Assembly (NCBI GenBank): GCA_902573015.1
Contig: CACGIE010000006.1
Span: forward strand, 1-53,942
DNA length: 53,942 nt
Origin: an uncultured Candidatus Poseidoniales archaeon
GTDB lineage: Archaea; Thermoplasmatota; Poseidoniia; Poseidoniales; Thalassarchaeaceae
Direction of reading: 5' to 3'
Made by a program: the position numbers and the translations under genes. This document shows positions 1 through 8,905 of this stretch, piece after piece. Every line of letters starts with the position of its first letter. Position 1 is the stretch's first letter. Under the pieces are notes generated by a model. The model had not been told where the DNA came from, did not search any database, and worked only from the letters and a program-made list of their open reading frames with translations.

Positions 1-2617
1 CCAATCCTGAGTAGTCGAGGGATCCCTCGGGACCCGCAGTTCCCTCCAATCCGCTCCTGAAGCGGAATCTGATGTCAATTGTCTGTCCGGCGTATGGAGT
101 GAGATCGATTGAGTCTGCCATCTGATCTTGGCCGCCGTCTTCCCAACAAATTCCGTAGGTGATGGCGCAGGAGTCTCTGATTCCACCAGATTCAGTGTAG
201 TTGTTCCACATTGTGGTGTGCCAGTCTCCGAAGAAGTTGGAATTGTAATCGTTGTACTCGGGGTCGGGTGCGCTAGAGACCCTCTCCTCGATTTTGTACT
301 TCCTCTCGTTGTCCCATCCTCCGAATCTCCAAACGGTCTCCCATCCACTACCATCGCTCCAAACCTCGATGCTGCAGGAGTCCTCGTACAGCCATCTCTC
401 GATGACGTCGTATGGCTCCGCCAAGAAGAGCTCGAAGAATCCCGCACTGCATATTGCATCCATGTCCAAGAATGCTGCATCGGCACCGGATAGGTCGATT
501 CCCTCCAGTATCAGAGCCTCGTCCATGTGGTTGTAGTAGCCGGTGTCATCCGTGGTGTTTCCATCATCTAACTCGTATGTGTGAGTTACTCCGGACCAGA
601 AGTAGTTCGTTGGGTTGGCCTCGGCCTCCCAGTAGGGGTATGCAACGGGTCCGTCCCAGGATTCGTTGTTTTCCTCGGGGTTGCCGTCTGCAGCGAGGCA
701 AGTGTCAGTTCCGTTAGGCATACACTGGTAGTCACTGTTGTTGAAATGGACAACATCGTACTCATCGTAGTCTTGACTGATCCAATACCTGTCCTCGTCT
801 ATGTGCCAAGAGGAATTGCCAATACCGTACTCGCCTGTGTACGAGTACTTGTTCAGGGTTGCTCCTGCGGAGTTAATGTTAGGCGAGTCGGTCTCGAAGT
901 CGTTGAAGTAGACGACCGTGTCAGTACCGCCAAGTACCTCCCTGACCTCAAGGTCGACGTCGAAGCTGCCACTCGAAATGGGCATCAGACCAGTGTTCTT
1001 CACAGTGACGTTGACCCATCGATTTCCTTCCCCGACGATGCTCTGGAATGTCGCAGGATCGGTTACCGAGGGTTCGATCTCGACTCTGGTAATTCCGAGG
1101 TCGTAATTATCCAGTACTAGCACGGATAGGTAATCGCCCTGGCCAGCATAACCTTGGGTATCCAACCACATGGCGTTGTTTGAGAATCTGTATGTGTAGT
1201 CCTCCTGTCCGATTACAACCTCTAGTGCGCTGTTCTCGCCTCCTTGGAGCTGCCCTGGCATGGCCATGGTCGGTCTCCTACCTACGTCGAATGACAGAGG
1301 TGGGAGGTACCCGTTAGTATCTGGATCTGCTAGCAGAATCTGTACGGTGTTCAGGGCTCTGAGGTTGGGCCTGAGAAGGAATGTCTGATTCTGAACCGTT
1401 GACTCCTGGGTATCCAAGAGGGTGAGGGATGTTGGGACGAAGAAGTCCAGCTCTCCGTCCTGGTTAACGTCTGCAATGGTTACGGATGCACCGAGGAAGT
1501 CTCCGAAGTCGACGTAGTTCTGCTTGTCCCATCCTGAGGATGTCTTGGTGGCGTATGACACGTTTCCTGTGATTCCATCTACTGCTGCGATGATATCAAT
1601 CTCATTGACGTCGTCATCAGGGGTGGAGTCTGCGATATCGAACCCGTACAGTGGGTAGTCGTGCTCAGCATCGAGTTTGAACTCGTGGATGGTCCCGGAG
1701 CCGGTTGGGTCCATTGGGTTGGGGAACTGTCCGGTAACGCAATCGTACTCGAGCACGGTCACGTTGTCATAGGTCCCCGCAGAGTAGCCCACACCTGCAT
1801 TGTATGGTGGGGTCCTGAGTAGCCAGATGTCCAGATCCTCGCACTCTCCTGGGACTGGTTCTCCGGTTAGTGGGTTCTCCAGGAGGTCCTCGTTCCAATT
1901 ACCTAGCTTGAGATACTGATAGTAGCCACTTGTAAGAGGGACTGAAATGGGTGCGTGCTGATTGGAGGGGAGGCTGTAGTCAGGTCCCTTGTATATCTGT
2001 ATGAACTGGTTCGCGAAGGTTGAGTCGGTCGATGAGAATGCTACGTCCACGTAACCGTCATCGTTGATATCTCCTACATCGAAATCTGCTAGATAGGGGT
2101 TGATTACCGTAATCGTATCGAACATTTCCTCCCATTCGTTGACCCTCTTGTCGCATTCTCCCTTGAGTACAGTGAGGTTCGCTGGCCTGATGAATGATTC
2201 ACCGACGAACCTAACGTTCTGCTGGTAGTAGATGATGTCGTTTACATCGTCACCGTCGACATCGGCTATCTCCACGCGATTTCCGTCGGCGACGTCTCTG
2301 AATCCTGCCCTGTACGAGTCGTTGTTGGATATCTGGACATCCTGCCTGTCTGCGAAGCCGCCGTTTCCATCGTTGTATAGGAAGCTAATGAAGTGTCCAA
2401 AGCCGCTGCCGGAGCCTATGTCATTATCCCCATCGCAGTCCAGATCTCCGATCGTGATGTAGAGAGGATCTCTCTGGACTGCGTATTGAGTAGTGTGGGA
2501 AGCAGAAGCATAAGGCACTGCCGAGACGAACAGCGAAGTCAGCATGAGGAACACCAGTCCTACTGCCCTCCTGCCGCTTCCATGCTTACGGTTTCCATTC
2601 ATACTTACGTTCATCAT
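1..2617 (-). CDS. Secreted FG-GAP/VCBS beta-propeller protein, C-terminus cut by window edge
   Basis: The minus frame is open from an ATG at 2617 to the window edge, about 872 codons with no stop, so this is a 3'-truncated gene. The N-terminus has a basic stretch and a hydrophobic core (VGLVFLMLTSLFVSAVPYASA), which reads as a Sec signal peptide. Asp-rich calcium-binding loops of FG-GAP/VCBS type follow, for example DLDCDGDND, DVDGDDVND, DINDDGYVD and DVNQDGELD, as in integrin-alpha-like propellers. A CARDB-like segment (RWVNVTVKNTG) comes next, then a long region with WSDGSGWETVWRFGG and DLTPYAGQTIDIRFRF, resembling the jelly-roll modules of bacterial and archaeal surface enzymes. It is probably an exported surface or extracellular protein; no catalytic site is visible in the part present. 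A tandem ATG (2617, 2614) leaves the exact start slightly open. Confidence 0.85.
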   Translation of the reverse strand, partial: MMNVSMNGNRKHGSGRRAVGLVFLMLTSLFVSAVPYASASHTTQYAVQRDPLYITIGDLDCDGDNDIGSGSGFGHFISFLYNDGNGGFADRQDVQISNNDSYRAGFRDVADGNRVEIADVDGDDVNDIIYYQQNVRFVGESFIRPANLTVLKGECDKRVNEWEEMFDTITVINPYLADFDVGDINDDGYVDVAFSSTDSTFANQFIQIYKGPDYSLPSNQHAPISVPLTSGYYQYLKLGNWNEDLLENPLTGEPVPGECEDLDIWLLRTPPYNAGVGYSAGTYDNVTVLEYDCVTGQFPNPMDPTGSGTIHEFKLDAEHDYPLYGFDIADSTPDDDVNEIDIIAAVDGITGNVSYATKTSSGWDKQNYVDFGDFLGASVTIADVNQDGELDFFVPTSLTLLDTQESTVQNQTFLLRPNLRALNTVQILLADPDTNGYLPPLSFDVGRRPTMAMPGQLQGGENSALEVVIGQEDYTYRFSNNAMWLDTQGYAGQGDYLSVLVLDNYDLGITRVEIEPSVTDPATFQSIVGEGNRWVNVTVKNTGLMPISSGSFDVDLEVREVLGGTDTVVYFNDFETDSPNINSAGATLNKYSYTGEYGIGNSSWHIDEDRYWISQDYDEYDVVHFNNSDYQCMPNGTDTCLAADGNPEENNESWDGPVAYPYWEAEANPTNYFWSGVTHTYELDDGNTTDDTGYYNHMDEALILEGIDLSGADAAFLDMDAICSAGFFELFLAEPYDVIERWLYEDSCSIEVWSDGSGWETVWRFGGWDNERKYKIEERVSSAPDPEYNDYNSNFFGDWHTTMWNNYTESGGIRDSCAITYGICWEDGGQDQMADSIDLTPYAGQTIDIRFRFRSGLEGTAGPEGSLDYSGL

Positions 2618-2640
2618 GGTAGTTCGGACTTTCCGACCAC

Positions 2641-2652
2641 TCTTATGCATTA
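2641..2652 (-). promoter_or_regulatory. TATA-like box TAATGCATAAGA upstream of the FG-GAP gene
   Basis: On the minus strand TAATGCATAAGA is centred about 30 bases before the ATG at 2617, the spacing expected for an archaeal TATA box and a leaderless or nearly leaderless transcript. The same 12-mer occurs upstream of korA at 7047-7058. Confidence 0.45.
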
Positions 2653-2693
2653 CCGAGACGTGTTTTTTTGATGCATTAGGGAATGTCGTCGAA

Positions 2694-3149
2694 TTACTTC
2701 ATCTCCAGCCAGCTTGGATTAGGCGAATAACTTACTTCTTCGCCACCGTAGACCTTCTCGAGCCTCCCCATTAGCCATAGCCTGTCTAGGAAAATCTCCA
2801 GATCGATTCTCTCTCTGTTCATTCTCTCTCCCACAAGTAGCTCTATGGTCCCAACATCCAACGATGAGTGTCCATGCTCCCTTACGATTAACGTCAGGAG
2901 AATTTGGAGCCAGGACTCTGCCATCGGATCCCCGGACAGATTGTTATTGAGGGGTTCAGGGTCCTCAATCTCGTCCAGGAATTCCATTATCGCCTTGATG
3001 TCCGGCTTCGTCTTCTTCGAGATTCCGTGCTCTTCGGCCTTCGATGCCAGGTTGAGGTCACCGACCTTCCTTACTATGGATGGGATTCTGGACGGATCAG
3101 GTGGAGGTCCGGGGAGCCCGTTTTCTGATTCGGATTCGTCTTCTGCCAT
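2694..3149 (-). CDS. Conserved-looking acidic protein of unknown function, 151 aa
   Basis: I do not recognise this family. The protein has a Ser/Glu-rich N-terminus, a proline patch, and a helical C-terminal half (from about residue 75) with HSSLDVGTIELLVGER and LEIFLDRLWLMGRLEKVY, which could be a winged-helix-like fold. No signal peptide, membrane segment or cysteine motif is visible. It begins 30 bases after the aconitase stop on the same strand, so the two are probably cotranscribed; this is the only functional hint. The start ATG at 3149 is the only sensible one. Confidence 0.7.
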   Translation of the reverse strand: MAEDESESENGLPGPPPDPSRIPSIVRKVGDLNLASKAEEHGISKKTKPDIKAIMEFLDEIEDPEPLNNNLSGDPMAESWLQILLTLIVREHGHSSLDVGTIELLVGERMNRERIDLEIFLDRLWLMGRLEKVYGGEEVSYSPNPSWLEMK

Positions 3150-3179
3150 TCTATTACCTCGATGCTTGCGTGAATGAAT

Positions 3180-5867
3180 TCAATCTTTTGCCAGATTCCT
3201 GAGGACCGTTTGCAGGATTCCTCCGTTTCTGTAGTACTCGACCTCTACTGGCGTCTCCAATCTGACAATAACAGGGAAACTGACCACTGTCCCGTCCCCC
3301 TTCTTCGCTGTTACGATTATCTCAGAGAACGGATCGAGATCACCGGATGCAGGGATGCTGTAGAGCTCGGTGCCATCGAGACCCAATGATTCTGCATCGG
3401 CCCCATCAGAGAATGCTAGTGGGAGGACTCCCATTCCCACCAGGTTAGACCTATGGATCCGCTCGTATGACTTGGCTATAACGGCCCTTACGCCAAGAAG
3501 GAAGGTGCCTTTTGCAGCCCAGTCCCTGCTGCTTCCGGAGCCATACTGAGAGCCTGCCAATACCACTAGTTGCGTGGATTCTGATTGGTACCTCTCACTG
3601 GCTTCGTGTATGGAAACTACCTCGTTGGTTGGAAAGTGTGTTGTGAGTCCGCCCTCGGTTCCGGGTGCAGTCTGGTTCCTCATCCTGATATTGGCGAATG
3701 TCCCCCTGATCATTACCTCATGATTGCCTCGACGACTCCCGAAGGAGTTGAAGTCTCGGGGTTCGACTCCCTTGCTCATCAGATACTTACCCGCTGGACC
3801 GCTGCTGGGGAAGGCCCCCGCAGGACTGATGTGATCCGTAGTAACCGAGTCGCCGACCTTCACCAGGACCCTCGCATCCTCTATCGGTTCCACGGGAGAT
3901 GGTTCAGGTTCGATGCCCTGGAAGAAAGAGGGTAGACGCACGTACGTGGAATCCTCGTCCCACGGGAAAAGTTCGCTTGCTTCACTAGGAATCGAGTCCC
4001 ATCTGGGCTCACTTAGAACGTCTGAGTATCGCCTGATGAACATCTCCGGTCCAATAGCGGCTTCTACGGTTCTACGAATCTCATCATCACTAGGCCAGAT
4101 GTCTGACAGCATCACAGGCTCTCCTGCACCATCCAAGCCAAGGGGTTCCTTGCTGAAATCTATGTCCAATGTTCCTGCCAGAGCGTAGGCCACTACCAAA
4201 GGCGGGCTAGCTAGGTAGTTCGCCTTGATCTTCTGATGTATCCTTCCTTCGAAATTACGATTACCGGAGAGGACGCTTCCCACAACCAAATCCCCATCGT
4301 CTATTGCTGCCTCTATCTCAGGATCCAGAGGTCCGGAGTTTCCTATGCAAGTGGTGCATCCGTAGCCAACTACGCTGAACCCCAGAGAGTCCAGGTCATC
4401 GGAAAGACCCGATGCATCGTAGTACTCGGTAACGACTCTGCTGCCAGGAGCTAGGCTGGGCTTAACCCAAGGCTTGATCTGCAATCCTCTTGATCTGGCA
4501 TTCCTAGCCATCAATCCTGCTGCGATCATCACACTTGGATTGCTGGTATTGGTGCAGCTAGTTATGGCTGCGATAACCACGTCTCCGTGATTCAAAACAC
4601 ATCCCCTTCCCTCTATCGGTGACGAGTCTGAGTTCCTACTGGGGTCAATCCCATGGCCCTGATGGCCCGTCTCAGCATTCAGGCTGGCTCTCCAGTGAGA
4701 CTTCATTTCTGACAGTGAGACTCTGTCCTGAGGCCTCTTTGGTCCGGAAAGTGAGGGTTCTACAGTTCCCAGGTCCAATTCGAGATTCGATGTGAATTTG
4801 GGGGTAGTTGATGATTGTTCATAGAATAGTCCCTGAGCCGACATGAATCGCTTCACATCCTCCACGTGATCAGTGTCTCTTCCTGAGAGTATCATGTAGT
4901 CAAGAGTGGTCTGGTCGACGGGGAAGAAGCCGCATGTTGCCCCATACTCAGGTGCCATATTTGCAATAGTGGCCCTATCTGGTAGGCTCAGGCTAGAGAG
5001 TCCTTGACCATGGAACTCTACGAATTTTCCAACGCAGCCATGCTCCCTGAGCATCTCAACTATTCTCAGAGTCATATCAGTCGCTGTAACTCCTGGTTGT
5101 AGTTCTCCGCTTAGTTCGAAACCTACAACCTCTGGAAGCAGCATGTAGATCGGCTGTCCTAGCATCACGGCTTCTGCCTCTATTCCACCGACACCCCAAC
5201 CAAGAACCCCCAATCCGTTGATCATGGTAGTATGGGAGTCGGTCCCCACAAGGGAGTCTGGAATCCAAGTTCCATCTTCCTCCCTGGCTACGCTAGCGAT
5301 CCATTCTAGATTCACCTGGTGCACTATTCCCCTTCCAGGCGGGACTGCCCTGAAGTTGTCAAGGCTCAATTGCCCCCATTTCAGGAACTTGTACCTCTCT
5401 GAGTTCCTCTCATATTCTATCTCCAAGTTACGCTCTCTGGCATCCGGAAATAGTCCCGATACATCCACTTGGACGGAGTGATCGATAACCAGGTCTACAG
5501 GAACTTGGGGGTTCACCTTCGCCGGATCGCCCCCGAGATCCTTCATTGCATCTCTGAGTGCTGCAATATCCACTATTGCAGGGACTCCAGTAAAGTCCTG
5601 TAGAATGACCCTACTGGGACTGAAAGGAATCTCCTCCGGCTTCATTTCTGGTGACCAGGAGGCTATTCTAGTGACATCTTCCTCATTCACTAGGAATCCA
5701 TCGCATTTTCTCAGAGCGGACTCAAGAAGTATCCTGATGGAGAATGGGATATCATCCAATTTGCACAATCCCCTTTCCTCAAGGGAATGCAGGTCCATGA
5801 ATCTGGCCATCGTGCCATCGGACTTCTCGAACTCTGACTTGGCACCGAATGGATTGTCACCCCCCAT
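3180..5867 (-). CDS. acnA: Aconitate hydratase, AcnA/IRP1 type
   Basis: Isomerises citrate and isocitrate in the TCA cycle using a [4Fe-4S] cluster, in the cytoplasm. At 895 aa it has the usual AcnA length. The three cluster cysteines are visible at about C438 (ITSCTNTSNPSVM), C504 and C507 (GCTTCIGNSGPL), matching E. coli AcnA numbering to within three residues. The N-terminal domain carries RVILQDFTGVPA and DHSVQVD, and the swivel domain carries GSQYGSGSSRDWAAKG. The upstream GGTGAG close to the ATG suits a leadered message. The small gene at 2694-3149 follows directly. The 2-oxoacid oxidoreductase korAB lies a gene away, so an oxidative TCA arm is encoded here. The gene is of bacterial type, common in aerobic archaea. 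Confidence 0.97.
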   Translation of the reverse strand: MGGDNPFGAKSEFEKSDGTMARFMDLHSLEERGLCKLDDIPFSIRILLESALRKCDGFLVNEEDVTRIASWSPEMKPEEIPFSPSRVILQDFTGVPAIVDIAALRDAMKDLGGDPAKVNPQVPVDLVIDHSVQVDVSGLFPDARERNLEIEYERNSERYKFLKWGQLSLDNFRAVPPGRGIVHQVNLEWIASVAREEDGTWIPDSLVGTDSHTTMINGLGVLGWGVGGIEAEAVMLGQPIYMLLPEVVGFELSGELQPGVTATDMTLRIVEMLREHGCVGKFVEFHGQGLSSLSLPDRATIANMAPEYGATCGFFPVDQTTLDYMILSGRDTDHVEDVKRFMSAQGLFYEQSSTTPKFTSNLELDLGTVEPSLSGPKRPQDRVSLSEMKSHWRASLNAETGHQGHGIDPSRNSDSSPIEGRGCVLNHGDVVIAAITSCTNTSNPSVMIAAGLMARNARSRGLQIKPWVKPSLAPGSRVVTEYYDASGLSDDLDSLGFSVVGYGCTTCIGNSGPLDPEIEAAIDDGDLVVGSVLSGNRNFEGRIHQKIKANYLASPPLVVAYALAGTLDIDFSKEPLGLDGAGEPVMLSDIWPSDDEIRRTVEAAIGPEMFIRRYSDVLSEPRWDSIPSEASELFPWDEDSTYVRLPSFFQGIEPEPSPVEPIEDARVLVKVGDSVTTDHISPAGAFPSSGPAGKYLMSKGVEPRDFNSFGSRRGNHEVMIRGTFANIRMRNQTAPGTEGGLTTHFPTNEVVSIHEASERYQSESTQLVVLAGSQYGSGSSRDWAAKGTFLLGVRAVIAKSYERIHRSNLVGMGVLPLAFSDGADAESLGLDGTELYSIPASGDLDPFSEIIVTAKKGDGTVVSFPVIVRLETPVEVEYYRNGGILQTVLRNLAKD

Positions 5868-5925
5868 AAACTCACCAAACTAAACCGCTAGTCAGGAGTA
5901 CATGAAGTTCACTAAGTGAAGTGAA

Positions 5926-6972
5926 TCAGTTGATTACGCTGGCAGATAGGATTCTGACTGGATCCACTGGCCGATTAGAGTTTGTTTCCACCTTGCTGAT
6001 AGCGTCAACGTGGTCCTGTCCGTCGGTTACGTAACCATACACTGTATGGCAGCTGTCCCTGCTGCAATCCTTTCCGACCTCCCAATCAAGGTGGCAAGGA
6101 TCCGCAGTTCCACAACCATCGCTGGGGACGATATAGAATTGGCTTCCGTCTGTATTCACACCTGCGTGAGCAGCAGCCAGTGCTCCAGCAGTGTGCCTCA
6201 GACCGTTCTCGTGTTCTTGTGGTACCGTGTAGTCCGTCTTGTCGGGACATTGTGACTCGGGCATTTGCTCGCCGTTGCACCAACCATAGTAGTGTGCGGC
6301 ATATCCCCCGGATCCTCCCATGCTCTCGACATCCCCTCCCTGAATCATGAATTCTGATATCACCCTATGGAACTCTATTCCGACATATGCGCCGTTCTCA
6401 ACATGGGTCAGGAAGCTCTCAACGTGCATAGGCGCCTCATCCTCATACAGCTCGATTTGTATTTCACCTGTAATTGTCTGACCGTTCTGGACGTACTGCA
6501 CCTCCATTGAAACCAGAGGATTGTTGGTATCGTCAAAGAATTCAGATACCAGCTTGACTGATACCAGTAGTCCCGCAAGAGTGAGAATCATTACTAGCAA
6601 TCCCAACGGAGTCGGATTTCCCTGGTCAAACATCTGAAACCCGAGCCCTAGTGAAATTGACTCCTCGTCCATCATTGAAGCAAGTTTGTTCATCTTTACG
6701 CGCGTTTCCTTGCTCTTTGAGTTTATTGACAGTGCATTGTTGTAGTTTCGATACGCCTTCTGCCAGTGGGACTTCCGGTTCTTGCCGTCTATCAGTCCCA
6801 GTTCGGTCCCTGCATCTGCGGCCAATGCTAGTGTCTTGGCCCTCTGAGTCTCGTTTTCGATACTCCCCCATGCGGCTCTTAGTGCTCCTAGAGCTGCTTC
6901 TGGGTCTTTCTTTTCCTCGACCAAGGCCAATGCGTCGTCCCAAGCCTTCTGTAGTTCCGATGGTACAGGCAC
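5926..6972 (-). CDS. Membrane-anchored cyclophilin-type peptidyl-prolyl isomerase
   Basis: The protein has about 120 soluble N-terminal residues (helical, TPR-like, with HWQKAYRNYNNALSINSKS), one membrane helix at about 121-143 (LGLLVMILTLAGLLVSVKLV) and a C-terminal cyclophilin domain. The isomerase motifs are present: EFHRVISEFMIQGGD (catalytic Arg) and DGSQFYIV. An extra insertion holds several cysteines (CNGEQMPESQC, GCGTADPC, KDCSRDSC), which suggests disulfides and therefore an exterior location for the isomerase domain. The likely role is folding of exported proteins. It is divergent from korA. The family assignment is firm; topology is inferred. Confidence 0.92.
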   Translation of the reverse strand: MPVPSELQKAWDDALALVEEKKDPEAALGALRAAWGSIENETQRAKTLALAADAGTELGLIDGKNRKSHWQKAYRNYNNALSINSKSKETRVKMNKLASMMDEESISLGLGFQMFDQGNPTPLGLLVMILTLAGLLVSVKLVSEFFDDTNNPLVSMEVQYVQNGQTITGEIQIELYEDEAPMHVESFLTHVENGAYVGIEFHRVISEFMIQGGDVESMGGSGGYAAHYYGWCNGEQMPESQCPDKTDYTVPQEHENGLRHTAGALAAAHAGVNTDGSQFYIVPSDGCGTADPCHLDWEVGKDCSRDSCHTVYGYVTDGQDHVDAISKVETNSNRPVDPVRILSASVIN

Positions 6973-7046
6973 GAGCCGGCGAAACCCCTCTCATTGAAAA
7001 CTCCAGCGGAAGGGCTCCTGTAGCCGATTGGTTGATTCTTCCATGG

Positions 7047-7058
7047 TAATGCATAAGA
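7047..7058 (+). promoter_or_regulatory. TATA-like box TAATGCATAAGA upstream of korA
   Basis: The motif is centred about 72 bases before the preferred korA start at 7124, which would place transcription initiation near 7079 and leave a leader of about 45 bases. It is identical to the 12-mer upstream of the secreted protein gene at 2641-2652. Confidence 0.35.
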
Positions 7059-7123
7059 CCCAGAGTCATCGCCGAGACCTTGCGAGTAGCCGTTTTGTGA
7101 TAGCACTGGGGACCAAGAGAGCA

Positions 7124-8905
7124 ATGGAAAAAATCGTCAATGATTTCGTAGTTAACGTCGCAACCGCCAACGGGACGGGGTCTCAGTCGTCCAATCTCAT
7201 AATTCTACATTCAATGTTCGAGATGGGAGTGCCCGTCAGTGGCAAGAACCTCTTCCCTAGCAACATATCTGGCTTACCGACATGGTTCATAATTAGGGCT
7301 AGTGATAGGGGATATCAGGCTCCGGGCGATGGGACGAACATTCAGATTCTGATGAACAAAGATACATGGATTAAGGATCTTGAAGGCCTTGAGCCTGGTA
7401 CGATAGTGGTTTACAACGAGGATGTGAAGATGCCTGTCGAGAGGGATGATTGCGTCCTATTGGGAATGCCAATGACAAAGATGGCTAGGAAGATAAACCC
7501 GAAGCTTGGGAGGCTGATAGCAAATATGTACTACGTAGGTGCCGTGGCACACCTCCTTGGCGTAGAGGAAGATGCAATCGAAAAGGCGGTTAAAGCCCAG
7601 TTCAAGGGAAAGGAGAAGGCAGTTGAGCTCAATATTCAGGCTATATCAGAGGGAAGAGAGTACGCCAATGATAACTGGGATTTCGATTGCCAGTTCAGCG
7701 TAGAGTCGAGAGACAAGGATCCAGACACATTCCTGATTGAGGGTAACGAGGCAATCGCACTAGGTTCGATATACGGAGGCATTAGCATGCTCTCTTGGTA
7801 CCCCATTACCCCATCTTCATCTCTTGCGGAATCGGTAATCAACTGGCTTCCAGAGCTTCGAAGTGACGGTGACGGGGGCAGTACGTGTGCTGTGATTCAA
7901 GCAGAGGACGAACTAGCAGCTGCGGGGATGGTTCTGGGTGCTGGATGGGCAGGAGGAAGGGGGATGACCTGCACTAGCGGACCGGGTATCTCCCTGATGT
8001 CTGAGTTCATTGGATTGTTCTACTTCTCTGAAGTCCCAGGCGTAATATGGGACGTCAACAGGGTTGGACCGTCCACCGGGTTGCCTACTAGAACACAGCA
8101 GGGGGACCTCTCAATGCTATACGAGGCTAGTCACGGGGACACCCAGCACATTGTACTAATCCCGGGGACTGTAGACGAATGCTTCGAGTTCGGGTGGCGA
8201 GTTTTCGACTATGCCGAGAGGTTCCAGACTATGGTTTTCGGGTTCAATGATCTTGATCTGGGAATGAACCGATGGAAGACATCCGGATTCACCTATCCGG
8301 ATTCTCCCATGGATAGGGGGAAGGTGGTCAGGAGCCAGGAAGAGATGGACTCTATGCCCGAGTATGGGAGATACCGAGACGTGGATGGAGACGGAATAGC
8401 ATACAGGACACTTCCTGGGAGCGGACTCGACCCAATACTCTACAGGGGAACGGGCCATGACGAGGATGGGATATACTCTGAGGACCCCCAGGTATACCAC
8501 GATGCTATGGCTAGGCTGAAGAGGAAGATCGACGGTGCGAGAGAACACCTTCCTGCTCCCGTGATAAGGGAGGAGGAAAAGAAGGATCTTGGAGTGATAT
8601 TCTACGGCTCAATGGAGAATACCATTGTTGAGATAGACGACATGCTAGAGGAGTCCGGACTTTCTGTCAGCACATGCAGGGTAAGGGCGCTCCCACTGCA
8701 TTCAGGCGTGGAGGACTTCGTGAGAAGGCATGACAGGACCATTGTTCTAGAAATCAATCGGGACGGACAGCTATTCGGCATAATCCGAAAGGAGTTCCCC
8801 GCTGAGTTGATACCCAAGATACACAGCGTTTCCTACAGTGACGGCATGCCACCAAGGGCAAGGGTGTATTCTGATATGATTCTAGAAGTTCTGGAGGGCT
8901 TATGA
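7124..8905 (+). CDS. korA: 2-oxoacid:acceptor oxidoreductase, fused gamma-alpha subunit
   Basis: Oxidatively decarboxylates a 2-oxoacid (2-oxoglutarate is likely) to an acyl-CoA, passing electrons to ferredoxin. The gamma domain is N-terminal (NGTGSQSSN near the start, GVPVSGKNLFPSNI). The alpha pyrimidine-binding domain carries YPITPSS at about residue 226, followed by AEDELAAAGMVLGAGWAGGRG, TSGPGISLMSEF and GLPTRTQQGDL. I chose ATG 7124 (593 aa) because the family begins with an MEKIVNDF-like strand; the frame is open back to 7028, but those 32 extra residues look unlike the family. The stop overlaps the korB start by four bases, so translation is coupled. The architecture resembles the two-subunit KorAB enzymes of halophilic archaea and Mycobacterium. 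Substrate is inferred. Confidence 0.93.
   Translation: MEKIVNDFVVNVATANGTGSQSSNLIILHSMFEMGVPVSGKNLFPSNISGLPTWFIIRASDRGYQAPGDGTNIQILMNKDTWIKDLEGLEPGTIVVYNEDVKMPVERDDCVLLGMPMTKMARKINPKLGRLIANMYYVGAVAHLLGVEEDAIEKAVKAQFKGKEKAVELNIQAISEGREYANDNWDFDCQFSVESRDKDPDTFLIEGNEAIALGSIYGGISMLSWYPITPSSSLAESVINWLPELRSDGDGGSTCAVIQAEDELAAAGMVLGAGWAGGRGMTCTSGPGISLMSEFIGLFYFSEVPGVIWDVNRVGPSTGLPTRTQQGDLSMLYEASHGDTQHIVLIPGTVDECFEFGWRVFDYAERFQTMVFGFNDLDLGMNRWKTSGFTYPDSPMDRGKVVRSQEEMDSMPEYGRYRDVDGDGIAYRTLPGSGLDPILYRGTGHDEDGIYSEDPQVYHDAMARLKRKIDGAREHLPAPVIREEEKKDLGVIFYGSMENTIVEIDDMLEESGLSVSTCRVRALPLHSGVEDFVRRHDRTIVLEINRDGQLFGIIRKEFPAELIPKIHSVSYSDGMPPRARVYSDMILEVLEGL

Noticed and set aside
128-2774. Several plus-strand frames of 60-180 codons opposite the first gene
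   Set aside because: They are antisense to a continuous minus frame with a signal peptide and repeated calcium loops, and their products are low-complexity and without motifs.
7028-7123. Upstream extension of korA
   Set aside because: The 32 residues do not look like the family N-terminus; ATG 7124 begins at the conserved first strand.
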